From: a virus
Reading direction: 5' to 3' (one strand)
Length of the DNA: 64,000 nucleotides
Virus record (IMG/VR): IMGVR_UViG_3300036985_005808
Coordinates: 1-64,000 of that record
The notes beneath the pieces are model-generated. The model saw only the letters and a list, made by a program, of their open reading frames with translations. It was not told the DNA's origin and ran no database searches. Shown here piece by piece: positions 54,391-63,332 of the stretch (position 1 is its first letter; every line of letters begins with the position of its first letter). The translations under genes were made by a program, and so were the position numbers.

Positions 54391-57120
54391 ATGGCATATA
54401 CAATCAATCTCACCGACGGAACGGTTTTTGCAACAATTCCAGATGGTACCACCAACAATGCAACCAGTGCATTGGTATTGGTAGGTAAAAACTACGCTGG
54501 TTACGGCGAATTTCTTGACGAAAACTTTGTGCATGTGCTGGAAAATTCAGCAAATACCACAGCACCAACGTCACCATTGACTGGACAACTTTGGTGGGAC
54601 AAAACAAATTTCCTACTTAAAGTTTATAATGGTACTATCTGGAAAACAATTTCAGCTGCCACTGCCAGCAGCTCTCAACCCACATCAAACGTCACCGGCG
54701 ATCTATGGTATGATACCACTAACCAGCAATTAAAAGTATACACAGGCAGCAGTTTTATCGTGGTAGGACCTGCTTATACCAGTAGTGAAGGTACTGCTGG
54801 TGCAATTCCAGGATCGGTAAATGATTCGGGTGGCTCACCACATTTTATTACCAGTCTGTATGTAAACAACACACAAATAGCCATTGTGAGTGTGGACGCT
54901 GCATTTACTCCAGCTGCTCCTACCAATACCAATTTTCCCACAATCTACCCGGGTATCACAGTTACTAAATCTGCAGCAAGTACCTTGGCTGGCAATGTGG
55001 TCAACACAGGTAACTTGACACTCACTGCTGCCGGCGCAACCACAGTCACAGTCACATCAACCGGAGCCAATATTGCTGGATACATGAACAGTACTGGAAA
55101 TATTACCGGAGCCAATGTTTTAGGTGGCGCCAATGTCAATGCCACATTGCATTCGGGTACCACAGTCAGTGTAACTGGAGTCATTACAGGTGCAAGTGTA
55201 GTTGGTGGAGTCATCACCGGCACAAGTAGCAGTGTGAGTGGTATCGTAACTGGTGCAAGTGTAGTTGGTGGGGTTATCACCGGTGCCAGTTCCAGTGTTA
55301 CGGGTATCGTAACTGGTGCAAGCGTTGTGGGTGGAGTCATCACTGGATCTAGTGTTAGTTTGAGTGGAAATGTACAAGCTGGCAATGTACGCACTGGAGG
55401 ATTGCTCAGTACCACTGGTAATATTACAAGTGCTGGTAATGTGGATGCTGGGTTTTATTTAGGAAATGGAAGTCTGTTAACTGGACTTAGTTCTGCAGTT
55501 TCGGTAACTAAAATTGTCAACGGAACAACCGAAGCCAACGCAGTGAGTTCAGGAGGCAATATTGCCTTTACTGTTGGTGGCACATCCAACGTCATGGTCG
55601 TGGCAACCACTGGTATTGCAGTAACTGGATTTAGCACACCTGCTATTGTAAAAACTGGCACCAATGCAGTTGGTAATATTGGTGCTGTGGGATCTTATTT
55701 TAACGCAGTATTTGCCGATAATTATAATGGTGCAAGTGTTGTTGGTGGAGTTATTACAGGAACCAGCGTTAGTGTCAGTGGATCGGTAAGTGCTCCTTCC
55801 CATCTAGGAACATCGGTAAGTGTAACTGGTACCATAACAGGTGCAAGTGTAGTCGGCGGAGTTATCACAGGAAGCAGTAGCAGTGTTACAGGTATTGTAA
55901 CCGGTGCAAGTGTTGTGGGTGGAGTTATTACTGGCACAAGTTCCAGTGTTACAGGTATTGTGACAGGTGCAAGTGTGGTTGGTGGAGTTATTACTGGCAC
56001 AAGTTCAAGCGTTACAGGTATTGTGACAGGTGCAAGTGTGGTTGGTGGAGTTATCACAGGATCGAGTTCCAGCGTTACAGGTATCGTAACCGGTGCGTCA
56101 GTAGTGGGTGGAGTGATTACTGGAAGCAGTAGCAGTGTTACAGGTATCGTTACAGGTGCAAGTGTGGTAGGTGGAGTTATCACCGGCACCACTGTCAGTG
56201 TCACTGGAAACATTACTGGCAATTACATCTTGGGCAACGGCAGCCAATTGACTGGCGTAACAGCATCAGGTGTTGCTGCAAGTGCGTTGACAGGCAGCAC
56301 AATGAGTTCTAATGTAACTATTTCTAGCTTGACCACAGTTGGCACATTGGGATCATTGGCCGTAACTGGAAATATCACCAGTGGCAATGTGCAAGGCACA
56401 TTGCATTCAGGTACCACAGTCAGCGTGACTGGTGTCATTACAGGTGCAAGTGTTGTGGGTGGAGTTATCACAGGATCGAGTTCCAGTGTTACAGGTATCG
56501 TAACCGGTGCAAGTGTTGTGGGTGGAGTTATCACAGGAACCAGCGTCAGTGTCAGTGGATCGGTAAGTGCTCCTTCCCATCTGGGAACATCGGTAAGTGT
56601 AACTGGTACCATAATCAGCGATGGTGCAGCGTCGTTTCCAAGCATTACACATACTGGAACCAACGCCGTGGGTAATATTGGCAGTAGTAGTAGTTATTTC
56701 AACCAAGTTTTTGCCACTGCTACCACAGCATTGTACGCCGACGTTGCAGAACGGTTTGAAGCAGACGAACAATTGGAATCAGGTACCGTGGTTGAACTGG
56801 GCGGATTAAAAGAAATAACCAAATCAATGAACGAATTAAGTGAAAATGTATTTGGAGTCATAAGTACAAGACCGGCATACACCATGAATGGTGGTGCTGG
56901 CGAAAATGATACCCACCCTCCCGTTGCAATGACTGGGCGTGTGCCTGTAAAAGTTACAGGACGCATCAACAAAGGTGACAGATTGGTAAGTGCTGGCTCG
57001 GGCTTGGCTCGTGCCGCCCAACCAGGCGAAGCAACTAGTTTTAACGTGATTGGGAGATCTTTAGTAAATAAACCAACTATGGGTCTCGGGGTTGTTGAAG
57101 CTATCGTTACCATAACTTAA
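54391..57120 (+). CDS. Tail fibre protein with 21-residue repeats and a peptidase G2-like C-terminal domain
   Basis: 909 residues. N-terminus MAYTINLTDGTVFATI and VLVGKNYAGYGEFLDENFVHVLENSANTT-type sequence, then TGQLWWDKTN and TGDLWYDTTN repeats, common to aquatic myovirus fibres. The shaft has twelve copies of GASVVGGVITG within mostly 21-residue units, and a duplicated SVSAPSHLGTSVSVTG segment. The C-terminal about 130 residues (LYADVAERFEADEQLESGTVVELGG, FGVISTRPAYTMN, MTGRVPVKVTGRINKGDRLV) form the widespread phage fibre domain related to the autoproteolytic G2/IMC-type family. No catalytic residues were verified. Probable receptor-binding or side fibre. Shares [11 protein letters not shown] modules with the fibre at the left edge. 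Confidence 0.8.
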   Translation: MAYTINLTDGTVFATIPDGTTNNATSALVLVGKNYAGYGEFLDENFVHVLENSANTTAPTSPLTGQLWWDKTNFLLKVYNGTIWKTISAATASSSQPTSNVTGDLWYDTTNQQLKVYTGSSFIVVGPAYTSSEGTAGAIPGSVNDSGGSPHFITSLYVNNTQIAIVSVDAAFTPAAPTNTNFPTIYPGITVTKSAASTLAGNVVNTGNLTLTAAGATTVTVTSTGANIAGYMNSTGNITGANVLGGANVNATLHSGTTVSVTGVITGASVVGGVITGTSSSVSGIVTGASVVGGVITGASSSVTGIVTGASVVGGVITGSSVSLSGNVQAGNVRTGGLLSTTGNITSAGNVDAGFYLGNGSLLTGLSSAVSVTKIVNGTTEANAVSSGGNIAFTVGGTSNVMVVATTGIAVTGFSTPAIVKTGTNAVGNIGAVGSYFNAVFADNYNGASVVGGVITGTSVSVSGSVSAPSHLGTSVSVTGTITGASVVGGVITGSSSSVTGIVTGASVVGGVITGTSSSVTGIVTGASVVGGVITGTSSSVTGIVTGASVVGGVITGSSSSVTGIVTGASVVGGVITGSSSSVTGIVTGASVVGGVITGTTVSVTGNITGNYILGNGSQLTGVTASGVAASALTGSTMSSNVTISSLTTVGTLGSLAVTGNITSGNVQGTLHSGTTVSVTGVITGASVVGGVITGSSSSVTGIVTGASVVGGVITGTSVSVSGSVSAPSHLGTSVSVTGTIISDGAASFPSITHTGTNAVGNIGSSSSYFNQVFATATTALYADVAERFEADEQLESGTVVELGGLKEITKSMNELSENVFGVISTRPAYTMNGGAGENDTHPPVAMTGRVPVKVTGRINKGDRLVSAGSGLARAAQPGEATSFNVIGRSLVNKPTMGLGVVEAIVTIT
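55189..56564 (+). repeat. 63-base tandem repeats in fibre gene
   Basis: Three blocks (about 55189-55377, 55730-56200 and 56440-56564) of 63-base units encode GASVVGGVITG plus about ten variable residues, twelve copies in all. A longer duplicated unit coding SVSAPSHLGTSVSVTGTI occurs near 55765 and 56540. Neighbouring units are very similar, so recent expansion and recombination are likely. Confidence 0.9.
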
Positions 57121-57133
57121 TCAGGATTAGAAA

Positions 57134-58099
57134 ATGACATACACAGCAGGCAGTACAATTGTAGCCACAGACTACAATGGGTTTGTTAATGACACAGCAG
57201 GAGCCAATGTCAACGGCATCTGGGCTACTGGTGCAACAGATAAAGGGTGGGGGCAAACAGCAATATCCACGGTGGCAGCCACAAACACTATCACTGCCGC
57301 GCAATGGGCCAGTTTAGTCAATATATTGTCTATTATGGGCAGTCAAACCAACACTGCACTCACATCAAGATCAGCACCCACTGCTGGTACTACTATTAGT
57401 ATTTTGTCAGCACTAAACACTGACTTAACAAACTGTACTACCAATCGTGGAAATGCTGCGGGCCTTGGCTCACAGTATACCGGCTGGACCGGAACCAATA
57501 GCCAAACCGCCAACTGGGCTGGTGTCGTTCTCACTTTTACCAACACAGTGACATTTCCCAGCGCCGCGGCGGCCAGATATTTTTGGAACGCCGGAGGATT
57601 GGTCAAGATTCAGGTGAGCAAAACTTCAACCGGTAACACTGGTGACGCTGAATGGAATGACCTGGCAAACACATTGTGTGGTGCAATTTGGATTTCTGGA
57701 CGAGTCAACGGTGCCGCACAAACCATTGCTGGTACCAGTTATTCCGGCACAAAAAAAATAGGCGGAACTGGTACGCCTGACACCTTGGCCACAACCACAG
57801 GATGGTATGATTTGACAGCCGGCGGGGGTGCTACACTTGTATACAAACAATTTGCAGATACTGCTCCATACACAGCAAATTATATTAAACACACCATAGC
57901 CAAGAACTTTGGTGCAACCACATTGACAATCCAGACCCAGTGGTCCAATGGGGAAGGTGACACAGTTTCGGGCGGTACTGCTGCCAGTGGTGCCACACCC
58001 GGCACTGCGCCTTGCACAATTGTAACATACTACCCGCCAAGCACCACATATCTAACTAATAGTTGGGGCACTCCCACAGTGGGAGCAACCACAGCTTAA
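57134..58099 (+). CDS. Putative virion/tail fibre-associated protein
   Basis: 321 residues. Opening MTYTAGSTIVATDYNGFVNDTAGANVNGIW followed by GWGQTAIST and ITAAQWASLVN is a recurrent pattern in structural proteins downstream of fibres in aquatic phages. The rest is strand- and Gly/Thr/Ser-rich (WAGVVLTFTNTVTFPSAAAARYFWNAGG, ISGRVNGAAQTIAG) with few charges, as in trimeric fibre tips or decoration proteins. Followed by a strong terminator, it ends the baseplate/fibre operon. Confidence 0.7.
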   Translation: MTYTAGSTIVATDYNGFVNDTAGANVNGIWATGATDKGWGQTAISTVAATNTITAAQWASLVNILSIMGSQTNTALTSRSAPTAGTTISILSALNTDLTNCTTNRGNAAGLGSQYTGWTGTNSQTANWAGVVLTFTNTVTFPSAAAARYFWNAGGLVKIQVSKTSTGNTGDAEWNDLANTLCGAIWISGRVNGAAQTIAGTSYSGTKKIGGTGTPDTLATTTGWYDLTAGGGATLVYKQFADTAPYTANYIKHTIAKNFGATTLTIQTQWSNGEGDTVSGGTAASGATPGTAPCTIVTYYPPSTTYLTNSWGTPTVGATTA

Positions 58100-58116
58100 T
58101 CTAGCCAAGATTACCA

Positions 58117-58143
58117 AAAGGGCCTGCGGGCCCTTTACTTTTG
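58117..58143 (+). terminator. Rho-independent terminator of the baseplate/fibre operon
   Basis: AAAGGGCC-TGCG-GGCCCTTT perfect 8-bp stem (58117-58136) followed by ACTTTTG, 18 bases after the stop at 58099. Confidence 0.8.
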
Positions 58144-58168
58144 TTGCAAATACCTGTATACTATACAC

Positions 58169-58477
58169 ATGGATACCGAATCTCTTATTGCTCACGCACG
58201 AGCACGGTTTGATCACGTGGCTGCCCGCCGCGTTTTGAAAGAAAAATATCAAGCTCGAATGATGTTTGCCTACAACGGAGGCATGTGGCAGGCCGGACCA
58301 GAATTGCTAACATTGTTGTCTGCTTGCCCCGACAGAGAAAATGCAGTGATTTTAGATCTGTATGAAAACCCCATACGTATACACGTGGGAGATTTAGAAC
58401 TTGCAACAGCACAACGATGGCAAGAACAAATGAATGCATGGCTTGTGGAATTTGAACAAACCCAGTCTCACAGATGA
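58169..58477 (+). CDS. Small conserved phage protein
   Basis: 102 residues, helical and charged at both ends: MDTESLIAHARARFDHVAARRVLKEKY, then MFAYNGGMWQAGPELLTLL, then ILDLYENPIRIHVGDLE and AQRWQEQMNAWLVEFEQ. The DLYxNPI...ANAW-type ending is a pattern I have seen in conserved hypotheticals of T4-like aquatic phages. No catalytic motif. It overlaps the next gene (ATGA), so it heads the glycosyltransferase cassette. Function unknown. Confidence 0.7.
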   Translation: MDTESLIAHARARFDHVAARRVLKEKYQARMMFAYNGGMWQAGPELLTLLSACPDRENAVILDLYENPIRIHVGDLELATAQRWQEQMNAWLVEFEQTQSHR

Positions 58478-59271
58478 ATACCGGTGCATTGATATTTGCA
58501 TTTGATAACCAAGAGACTGACTACGTGGCAATGGCAGTGTGGAGTGCTCAAAATATTCGTAGGCATTTAAATATACCCACCAGCATAGTTACTGATCGGT
58601 CAATTGACCATGCAGTGTTTGATCAAGTGATTGTGACCACTGCCAAGTCCGGAGGATCACGTTATTTTGAAGACTATGCTGCCAACGTGACCTGGCATAA
58701 TGCCGGTCGTGTGGATGCGTATGACCTAACACCATACAATCAAACGCTGGTACTAGACGCCGACTACGTGGTGGCAAGTGATCAATTGAAATTTGTATTG
58801 AATTCCGCCCAGAATTTTTTATGCCACAAAGATGCCTATACATTGGCCGGTGGCACAGCACTGGACAGTTTGAATAAATTTGGAGATTATAAGCTGCCCA
58901 TGTGGTGGGCCACAGTGATGATGTTTAGAAAATCCAACCAAGCACAATACATATTTGATTGCATGCACATGATACGTGAGAATTGGCAACATTATAGAGA
59001 TGTGTATCAGATCAATAACAAGACTTATCGCAACGATTTTGCATTGAGTATTGCGCTGGGCATTGTAAACGGGCATACATTGACAGTGGATGAAATTCCG
59101 TGGCCATTAATGAGCAGTATGCCAGAACATAACTTGACCAAACTATCACAGGATAGTTTTCGATTGCAATACAAGTGCAATCAAGGTAAACCACATGAAA
59201 TTATGTTCACAGGCATGGACTTTCATGCCATGGGCAAAAAGAATCTAGGAGAAATAGTTGCAGCCGACTGA
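58474..59271 (+). CDS. Glycosyltransferase-like protein (GT-A type) 1
   Basis: 265 residues. N-terminal GALIFAFDNQETDYVAMAVWSAQNIRRHLNIPTSIVTD, a beta-alpha nucleotide-sugar binding start like GT8 or nucleotide-diphospho-sugar transferases. NQTLVLDADYVV supplies a DxD motif (Asp95, Asp97) for the metal and donor. TYRNDFALSIAL and the following IPWPLMSSMP are typical of this phage family. Paralogous in layout to the next gene. Likely modifies a virion or host glycan, or DNA sugar; target unknown. Confidence 0.65.
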   Translation: MNTGALIFAFDNQETDYVAMAVWSAQNIRRHLNIPTSIVTDRSIDHAVFDQVIVTTAKSGGSRYFEDYAANVTWHNAGRVDAYDLTPYNQTLVLDADYVVASDQLKFVLNSAQNFLCHKDAYTLAGGTALDSLNKFGDYKLPMWWATVMMFRKSNQAQYIFDCMHMIRENWQHYRDVYQINNKTYRNDFALSIALGIVNGHTLTVDEIPWPLMSSMPEHNLTKLSQDSFRLQYKCNQGKPHEIMFTGMDFHAMGKKNLGEIVAAD

Positions 59272-60043
59272 TGAACAAGGCTACTTGATAGTGGCAATTG
59301 ACACAGATAGCAGTGATTATGTGACCAATGCCACATTGTTGGCATCGAGCATTAAATATTGGCATCCTGATGCAAAAATTTGTTTGTTGACCAATGCAAC
59401 TGTGGCCAACGATACTGGATTGTTTGCCTATGTCAAACCGTTTCGGCACCCGGTGAATATGGCCAATCCCTGGGCCAATGATTGGCAAGTGTTTGATGCC
59501 ACACCGTTTAGAGAAACTATTAAATTAGAAGCAGATATGATGATTACCAGTGCAATTGATCATTGGTGGACTTTGTTGCGACATCGTGATGTGGTGGTGT
59601 CAACTGGCTGCAGAGACTGGAAAGATCAACGTGCGGTGGCTAGACAGTACAGAAAAATTTTTGATGCAAATAACTTGCCCGACGTTTACAATGCCATTAC
59701 ATATTGGAGACTGAGTCGGACCGCAAAGACATTTTTTAATACTGTTAGAAACATATTTGAAAATTGGGAACAATATAAAACTCTGTTGAAGTTTCCCGAA
59801 GATATTCCATCAACTGATGTGGTGTATGCCATGGCAGCCAACATCATTGGCCCAGAACTTTGCACCTTGCCATTTGCCACATATCCACAAATTGTACACA
59901 TGAAGCGGCACATTGCAGGATCTAAAACTGATGCATGGTTAAATGAATTTTTAATGGAAAAACACAATCATTCCGTCAGAATAAACACCGTAGCACAATG
60001 GGGAGCTGTGCATCACTCGGTTAAGAATTGGGATACTGTATGA
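59258..60043 (+). CDS. Glycosyltransferase-like protein (GT-A type) 2, probable TTG start
   Basis: 261 residues. Layout parallels the previous gene: GYLIVAIDTDSSDYVTNATLLASSIKYWHPDAKICLLTN, FRETIKLEADMMI (EAD at 91-93 in place of DxD), STDVVYAMAANIIG. No ATG is available at the expected N-terminus; TTG at 59258, overlapping the previous stop by 14 bases, gives the full fold, while the ATG at 59271 is out of frame. The acidic triplet EAD is unusual and might weaken metal binding. Coupled by ATGA to the next gene. Confidence 0.6.
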   Translation: MQPTDEQGYLIVAIDTDSSDYVTNATLLASSIKYWHPDAKICLLTNATVANDTGLFAYVKPFRHPVNMANPWANDWQVFDATPFRETIKLEADMMITSAIDHWWTLLRHRDVVVSTGCRDWKDQRAVARQYRKIFDANNLPDVYNAITYWRLSRTAKTFFNTVRNIFENWEQYKTLLKFPEDIPSTDVVYAMAANIIGPELCTLPFATYPQIVHMKRHIAGSKTDAWLNEFLMEKHNHSVRINTVAQWGAVHHSVKNWDTV

Positions 60044-60372
60044 CCGAGCAAGAATTTTGGGATATCCTGCAAGCACCGGCAATCTCACATCCAATCTTTT
60101 ATCGATTGTATCATGATAATGGTATGCCACTATTCTTCAGCATGGAGGATTTGCCAGGTACATACATAGAAATTGATCAAGAGACTTATAGTCGTAACAA
60201 TTCAAACGTGAGAATACACAACGGCCGCATGATTGAATTCTCTCAAAATATTGTTAGCAAACTAGCACCTGGCAAAACGGGCACACCATGTCATCCCAAC
60301 GATGTCTCAATTGTTGTTGCGCCTGATCAACCACACCAACGATGGAGTAAACAAACATATGAATCAAATTAA
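60040..60372 (+). CDS. Conserved T4-like aquatic phage protein, unknown
   Basis: 110 residues from ATG 60040, which overlaps the preceding stop; an in-frame alternative start at 60028 adds four residues. HPIFYRLYHDNGMPLFFSMEDLPGTYIEIDQETY, VRIHNGRMIE and the ending KLAPGKTGTPCHPNDVSIVV form a pattern present in many aquatic myoviruses next to sugar-related genes. It is compact and strand-rich. Function unknown. Confidence 0.7.
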   Translation: MTEQEFWDILQAPAISHPIFYRLYHDNGMPLFFSMEDLPGTYIEIDQETYSRNNSNVRIHNGRMIEFSQNIVSKLAPGKTGTPCHPNDVSIVVAPDQPHQRWSKQTYESN

Positions 60373-60431
60373 AAATGTTGTTGAAACAAATTGACGCTTT
60401 AGTTTTGTAAAAATTTCACTGAAAGGGCCTT

Positions 60432-61364
60432 ATGAATCACAAATCCGTAGACGTAGCAGATCTCTGTACTATTTATTTATCATACGACGAACCACAAAAG
60501 GAAGAATTCTGGGTAAAGATCCGTAACATGGTACCTTGGGCCAAGCGTGTGGATGGAGTCAAGGGATCGGATGCCGCACACAAAGCAGCCGCTGCTGCAA
60601 GCGACACCGAACGCTTTATTCTCATTGACGGCGATAATATGCCTGACCCTGCGTTCTTCAATCACACAATAAATTATGTCACACCAGAGTATGAAAAAGC
60701 TGTGTTCCGTTGGCGTGCCCGCAATCACGTCAATGGGCTGATGTATGGCAATGGCGGATTGAGTTCGTGGACAAAACAGTTTGTCATGAATATGAAAACT
60801 CACGAAGCCACAGATGGATCAGTAGAAACACAGGTTGAGTTTTGTTTTGATCCTTTGTACTGGCCCATGTATAATTGCTATTCAACAACTTATCCTAATG
60901 GGTCAGCGTTCCATGCTTGGCGTGCCGGTTTCCGTGAAGGTGTTAAAATGTGCCTGAACAAGGGCGCCAAGCCCAGTGCAGCAGAATTCAAGGAGCGTGT
61001 GCATCACCGCAATCTTGATCACTTGACCATATGGCACAACATCGGAACAGATGTTGAGTATGGAGAATGGGCCATAGCCGGAGCCAGACAAGGCACCTAT
61101 ATGACCATGCTCACAGGATGGGATCACAAGCAAGTACAATGGTTTGATGCACTGGCTGAATTATGGGAAACAGTAAAAAACGATCAACCCCGCTTGTTAA
61201 GTAACCGACTGGCAGAAGAGTTAGGCACACAACTGGACTTGCCCATGGCAATATTAGAACACAATCAAAGTGCATTCTTTAAAAAGCATTATAGATCTAA
61301 TTGGCACAATCAAGGCATTATGGTCCGTGAGATTGATGTTATCAGACAGCAAGAAGGTTGGTAA
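60432..61364 (+). CDS. Glycosyltransferase-like protein (GT2-like)
   Basis: 310 residues. CTIYLSYDEPQKEEFWVKIRNMVPWAKRVDGVKG, then DAAHKAAAAASDTERFILIDGDNM: a GT-A-like start ending in a DGD motif (Asp66, Asp68). Later FCFDPLYWPMYNCYSTTYPNGSAFHAWRAGFREGVKM and WHNIGTDVEYGEWAIAGARQG are regions shared by a family common in T4-like cyanophage genomes. AAAGGG lies 7 bases before the ATG. Role inferred as sugar transfer; acceptor unknown. Confidence 0.65.
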   Translation: MNHKSVDVADLCTIYLSYDEPQKEEFWVKIRNMVPWAKRVDGVKGSDAAHKAAAAASDTERFILIDGDNMPDPAFFNHTINYVTPEYEKAVFRWRARNHVNGLMYGNGGLSSWTKQFVMNMKTHEATDGSVETQVEFCFDPLYWPMYNCYSTTYPNGSAFHAWRAGFREGVKMCLNKGAKPSAAEFKERVHHRNLDHLTIWHNIGTDVEYGEWAIAGARQGTYMTMLTGWDHKQVQWFDALAELWETVKNDQPRLLSNRLAEELGTQLDLPMAILEHNQSAFFKKHYRSNWHNQGIMVREIDVIRQQEGW

Positions 61365-61933
61365 TGGAAAAGAAACTGTTGTTAGATGGATGCAGTTTTA
61401 CATATGGCCTTGGCTTGAAAAAAGAAGAAACCTTAGAACATCACTTTATTGAAAATGGTTATCAAGTGTTAAATTTATCTCGACCGGGCAAAAGCAATCA
61501 TGCTATTGCGTTAGATGTTTATAATCACATTGATAAAGTTGATGTTGTTGTAGTAGGCTGGACATTCAGCTCACGCTGGCATTTAAAATATCACGGCGAC
61601 AACATTGATTTGTTAGCCACACGACTGCAAATAGAATTACCTTACACCATTGATAGTGGTGCAATTGAGCAAAGCTATCAAGACCTGCATCGATCGTTGT
61701 ATAGTTTGTTTGATTCAACACATTGGGATCAGACCAGCGACATGCTAGTAGATACCACACATGCATTGGCACAGCAAAAATCAACTGTTTTTTTTAGTTG
61801 GGAGCCAAGAGATACACAATGTTCTTTATATTATCCCCATATACCAGTATCGCTTCGTTTGCCTTGCGGGCATCTCAATGCTGATGGAACCACATACTTG
61901 TTTGACAACTTAACCAACTTAATGCAAAATTAA
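61364..61933 (+). CDS. SGNH/GDSL-like hydrolase
   Basis: 189 residues from ATG 61364, which overlaps the previous stop by one base. KLLLDGCSFTYGLGL puts Ser11 in a block I-like GCSFT motif, NLSRPGKSNHAIALDV gives a GKSN block typical of phage SGNH proteins, DVVVVGWTF is the third strand, and LPCGHLNADG near the C-terminus supplies His (and possibly Asp) of the catalytic pair. These enzymes are esterases or acetyl-hydrolases; removal or transfer of O-acyl groups on glycans is a likely role given the neighbours. No signal peptide, so it acts in the cytoplasm or on the virion. Confidence 0.65.
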   Translation: MEKKLLLDGCSFTYGLGLKKEETLEHHFIENGYQVLNLSRPGKSNHAIALDVYNHIDKVDVVVVGWTFSSRWHLKYHGDNIDLLATRLQIELPYTIDSGAIEQSYQDLHRSLYSLFDSTHWDQTSDMLVDTTHALAQQKSTVFFSWEPRDTQCSLYYPHIPVSLRLPCGHLNADGTTYLFDNLTNLMQN

Positions 61934-61937
61934 CCCA

Positions 61938-63332
61938 ATGACCAAAGGCGATCAAAGCAAATTTATGAGCTCTGCAGAGCAGATGAAACAGGATCTAGGT
62001 CCTGCGCTATGCTTGGCCAAGTGGAAACAAGTTAGTTTTCACCTGCCCACCGGACTCAACAACTCATGCTACCATCCACCGTTGCATCATATATCTCTTG
62101 AAGACCTAGCAAGGCCCGGCGGCCTACATAACACCACACACAAAAAAGCACAGCGGAAGATGATGTTGGCTGGGGTTAAACCCGCAGAATGCCAATACTG
62201 TTGGAACATGGAAGACCAGGCTAAACTTAGCGATAGACATTATCGCAGCGGAGAACCCTGGGCCGCGGTGGATTTTGAAAAGATAAAAAATAGTACTGGA
62301 GATGAAGATAATATTATCCCCAGTTATGTAGAAGTCAACTTCAATCATGCTTGCAATCTTAAATGTAGCTATTGCAGTCCCCAGTTTAGTTCAAGTTGGC
62401 AAGAGGAAGTTGATCGACACGGTGCATATCCTACCAGCCAACCGCATAATGCCCCAACTCACTTTACTGGTTCTCGGAAACCTATTCCTGCTCGCGAACA
62501 CAACCCGTATGTAGAAGCATTTTGGGCTTGGTGGCCCACACTGTATCCCAAACTAGAACACTTTCGCATGACCGGCGGCGAACCACTAATGGATCGGAAT
62601 ACCTATAGAGTGTTTGACTATGTGTTGGCCACGCCCAATCCTCGACTGCATTTAAATGTCACTAGCAATTTTAGCGTGGAAGATCAACTGTTTGAAAAGT
62701 ACATGTCTTACGTAAAACGTCTTTGTACTAACAATATCGAACACTTTATGCAATATGTTAGCCTGGATTCGAGAATACCTGCACAAGCAGAGTACATAAG
62801 ACACGGTTTGGATTTTGAGCGTATGGCCAGGAATGTTGACCAGTTCCTTACTGATATTCCATCACGCAATAGTTTGACATTTATCATAACAATGAATAAC
62901 TTATCTGTGACCGGATTCCGACCTTTCATGGAATGGATACTAAAATTAAGGCAACAGCACTCAACCACATACCAAAGAGTATGGTTTGATACTCCTGTGC
63001 TTAGAGAACCGGCCTGGCAAAGTCTGCAACTACTCCCTGAGAGTTATGTTGTCATGCTGGAGCAAGCCAAAGCATACATGAAACTGCATGTGGAAACAGA
63101 TGCCAATCGTTTTCATGGATTTAAAGACTATGAAATTGCCCGCCTGGACCGTGATATAGCATGGATGCGTACTGGGCAACAAATGTCAGGCACAGAACTT
63201 GGTCAGCGTAAAGCAGACTTTTATAGGTTCTTTAATGAGCATGACCGACGACGCAGCACAGACTTTTTAAAAACTTTTCCAGAAATGAAATCCTGGTGGG
63301 CAGAATGCGAGTATCATGCTAGGGTCACATAA
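61938..63332 (+). CDS. Radical SAM protein, twitch type
   Basis: 464 residues. The 4Fe-4S motif is CNLKCSYC (Cys139, Cys143, Cys146), preceded by EVNFNHA. MTGGEPLMD is the SAM-binding GGE motif, and HLNVTSNF a later strand. Before the core, residues 25-95 carry cysteines in an ordered pattern (ALCLAKW, NNSCYHPPLHH, ECQYCWNMED) known from phage and bacterial twitch/SPASM-like radical SAM proteins. It lies at the end of a sugar-transfer cassette and overlaps the next gene by 17 bases. The reaction is unknown; peptide, nucleotide or sugar modification are all possible. Confidence 0.85.
   Translation: MTKGDQSKFMSSAEQMKQDLGPALCLAKWKQVSFHLPTGLNNSCYHPPLHHISLEDLARPGGLHNTTHKKAQRKMMLAGVKPAECQYCWNMEDQAKLSDRHYRSGEPWAAVDFEKIKNSTGDEDNIIPSYVEVNFNHACNLKCSYCSPQFSSSWQEEVDRHGAYPTSQPHNAPTHFTGSRKPIPAREHNPYVEAFWAWWPTLYPKLEHFRMTGGEPLMDRNTYRVFDYVLATPNPRLHLNVTSNFSVEDQLFEKYMSYVKRLCTNNIEHFMQYVSLDSRIPAQAEYIRHGLDFERMARNVDQFLTDIPSRNSLTFIITMNNLSVTGFRPFMEWILKLRQQHSTTYQRVWFDTPVLREPAWQSLQLLPESYVVMLEQAKAYMKLHVETDANRFHGFKDYEIARLDRDIAWMRTGQQMSGTELGQRKADFYRFFNEHDRRRSTDFLKTFPEMKSWWAECEYHARVT

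Noticed and set aside
54945-56663. Minus-strand open frames and a CRISPR-like look of the 63-base repeats
   Set aside because: The repeats are contiguous, in frame and code for fibre sequence; there are no unique spacers, so this is neither CRISPR nor antisense genes.
60373-60431. Possible sigma70 promoter before the gene at 60432
   Set aside because: TTGAAA or TTGACG elements are present but no good -10 box lies at a proper distance; too weak to list.
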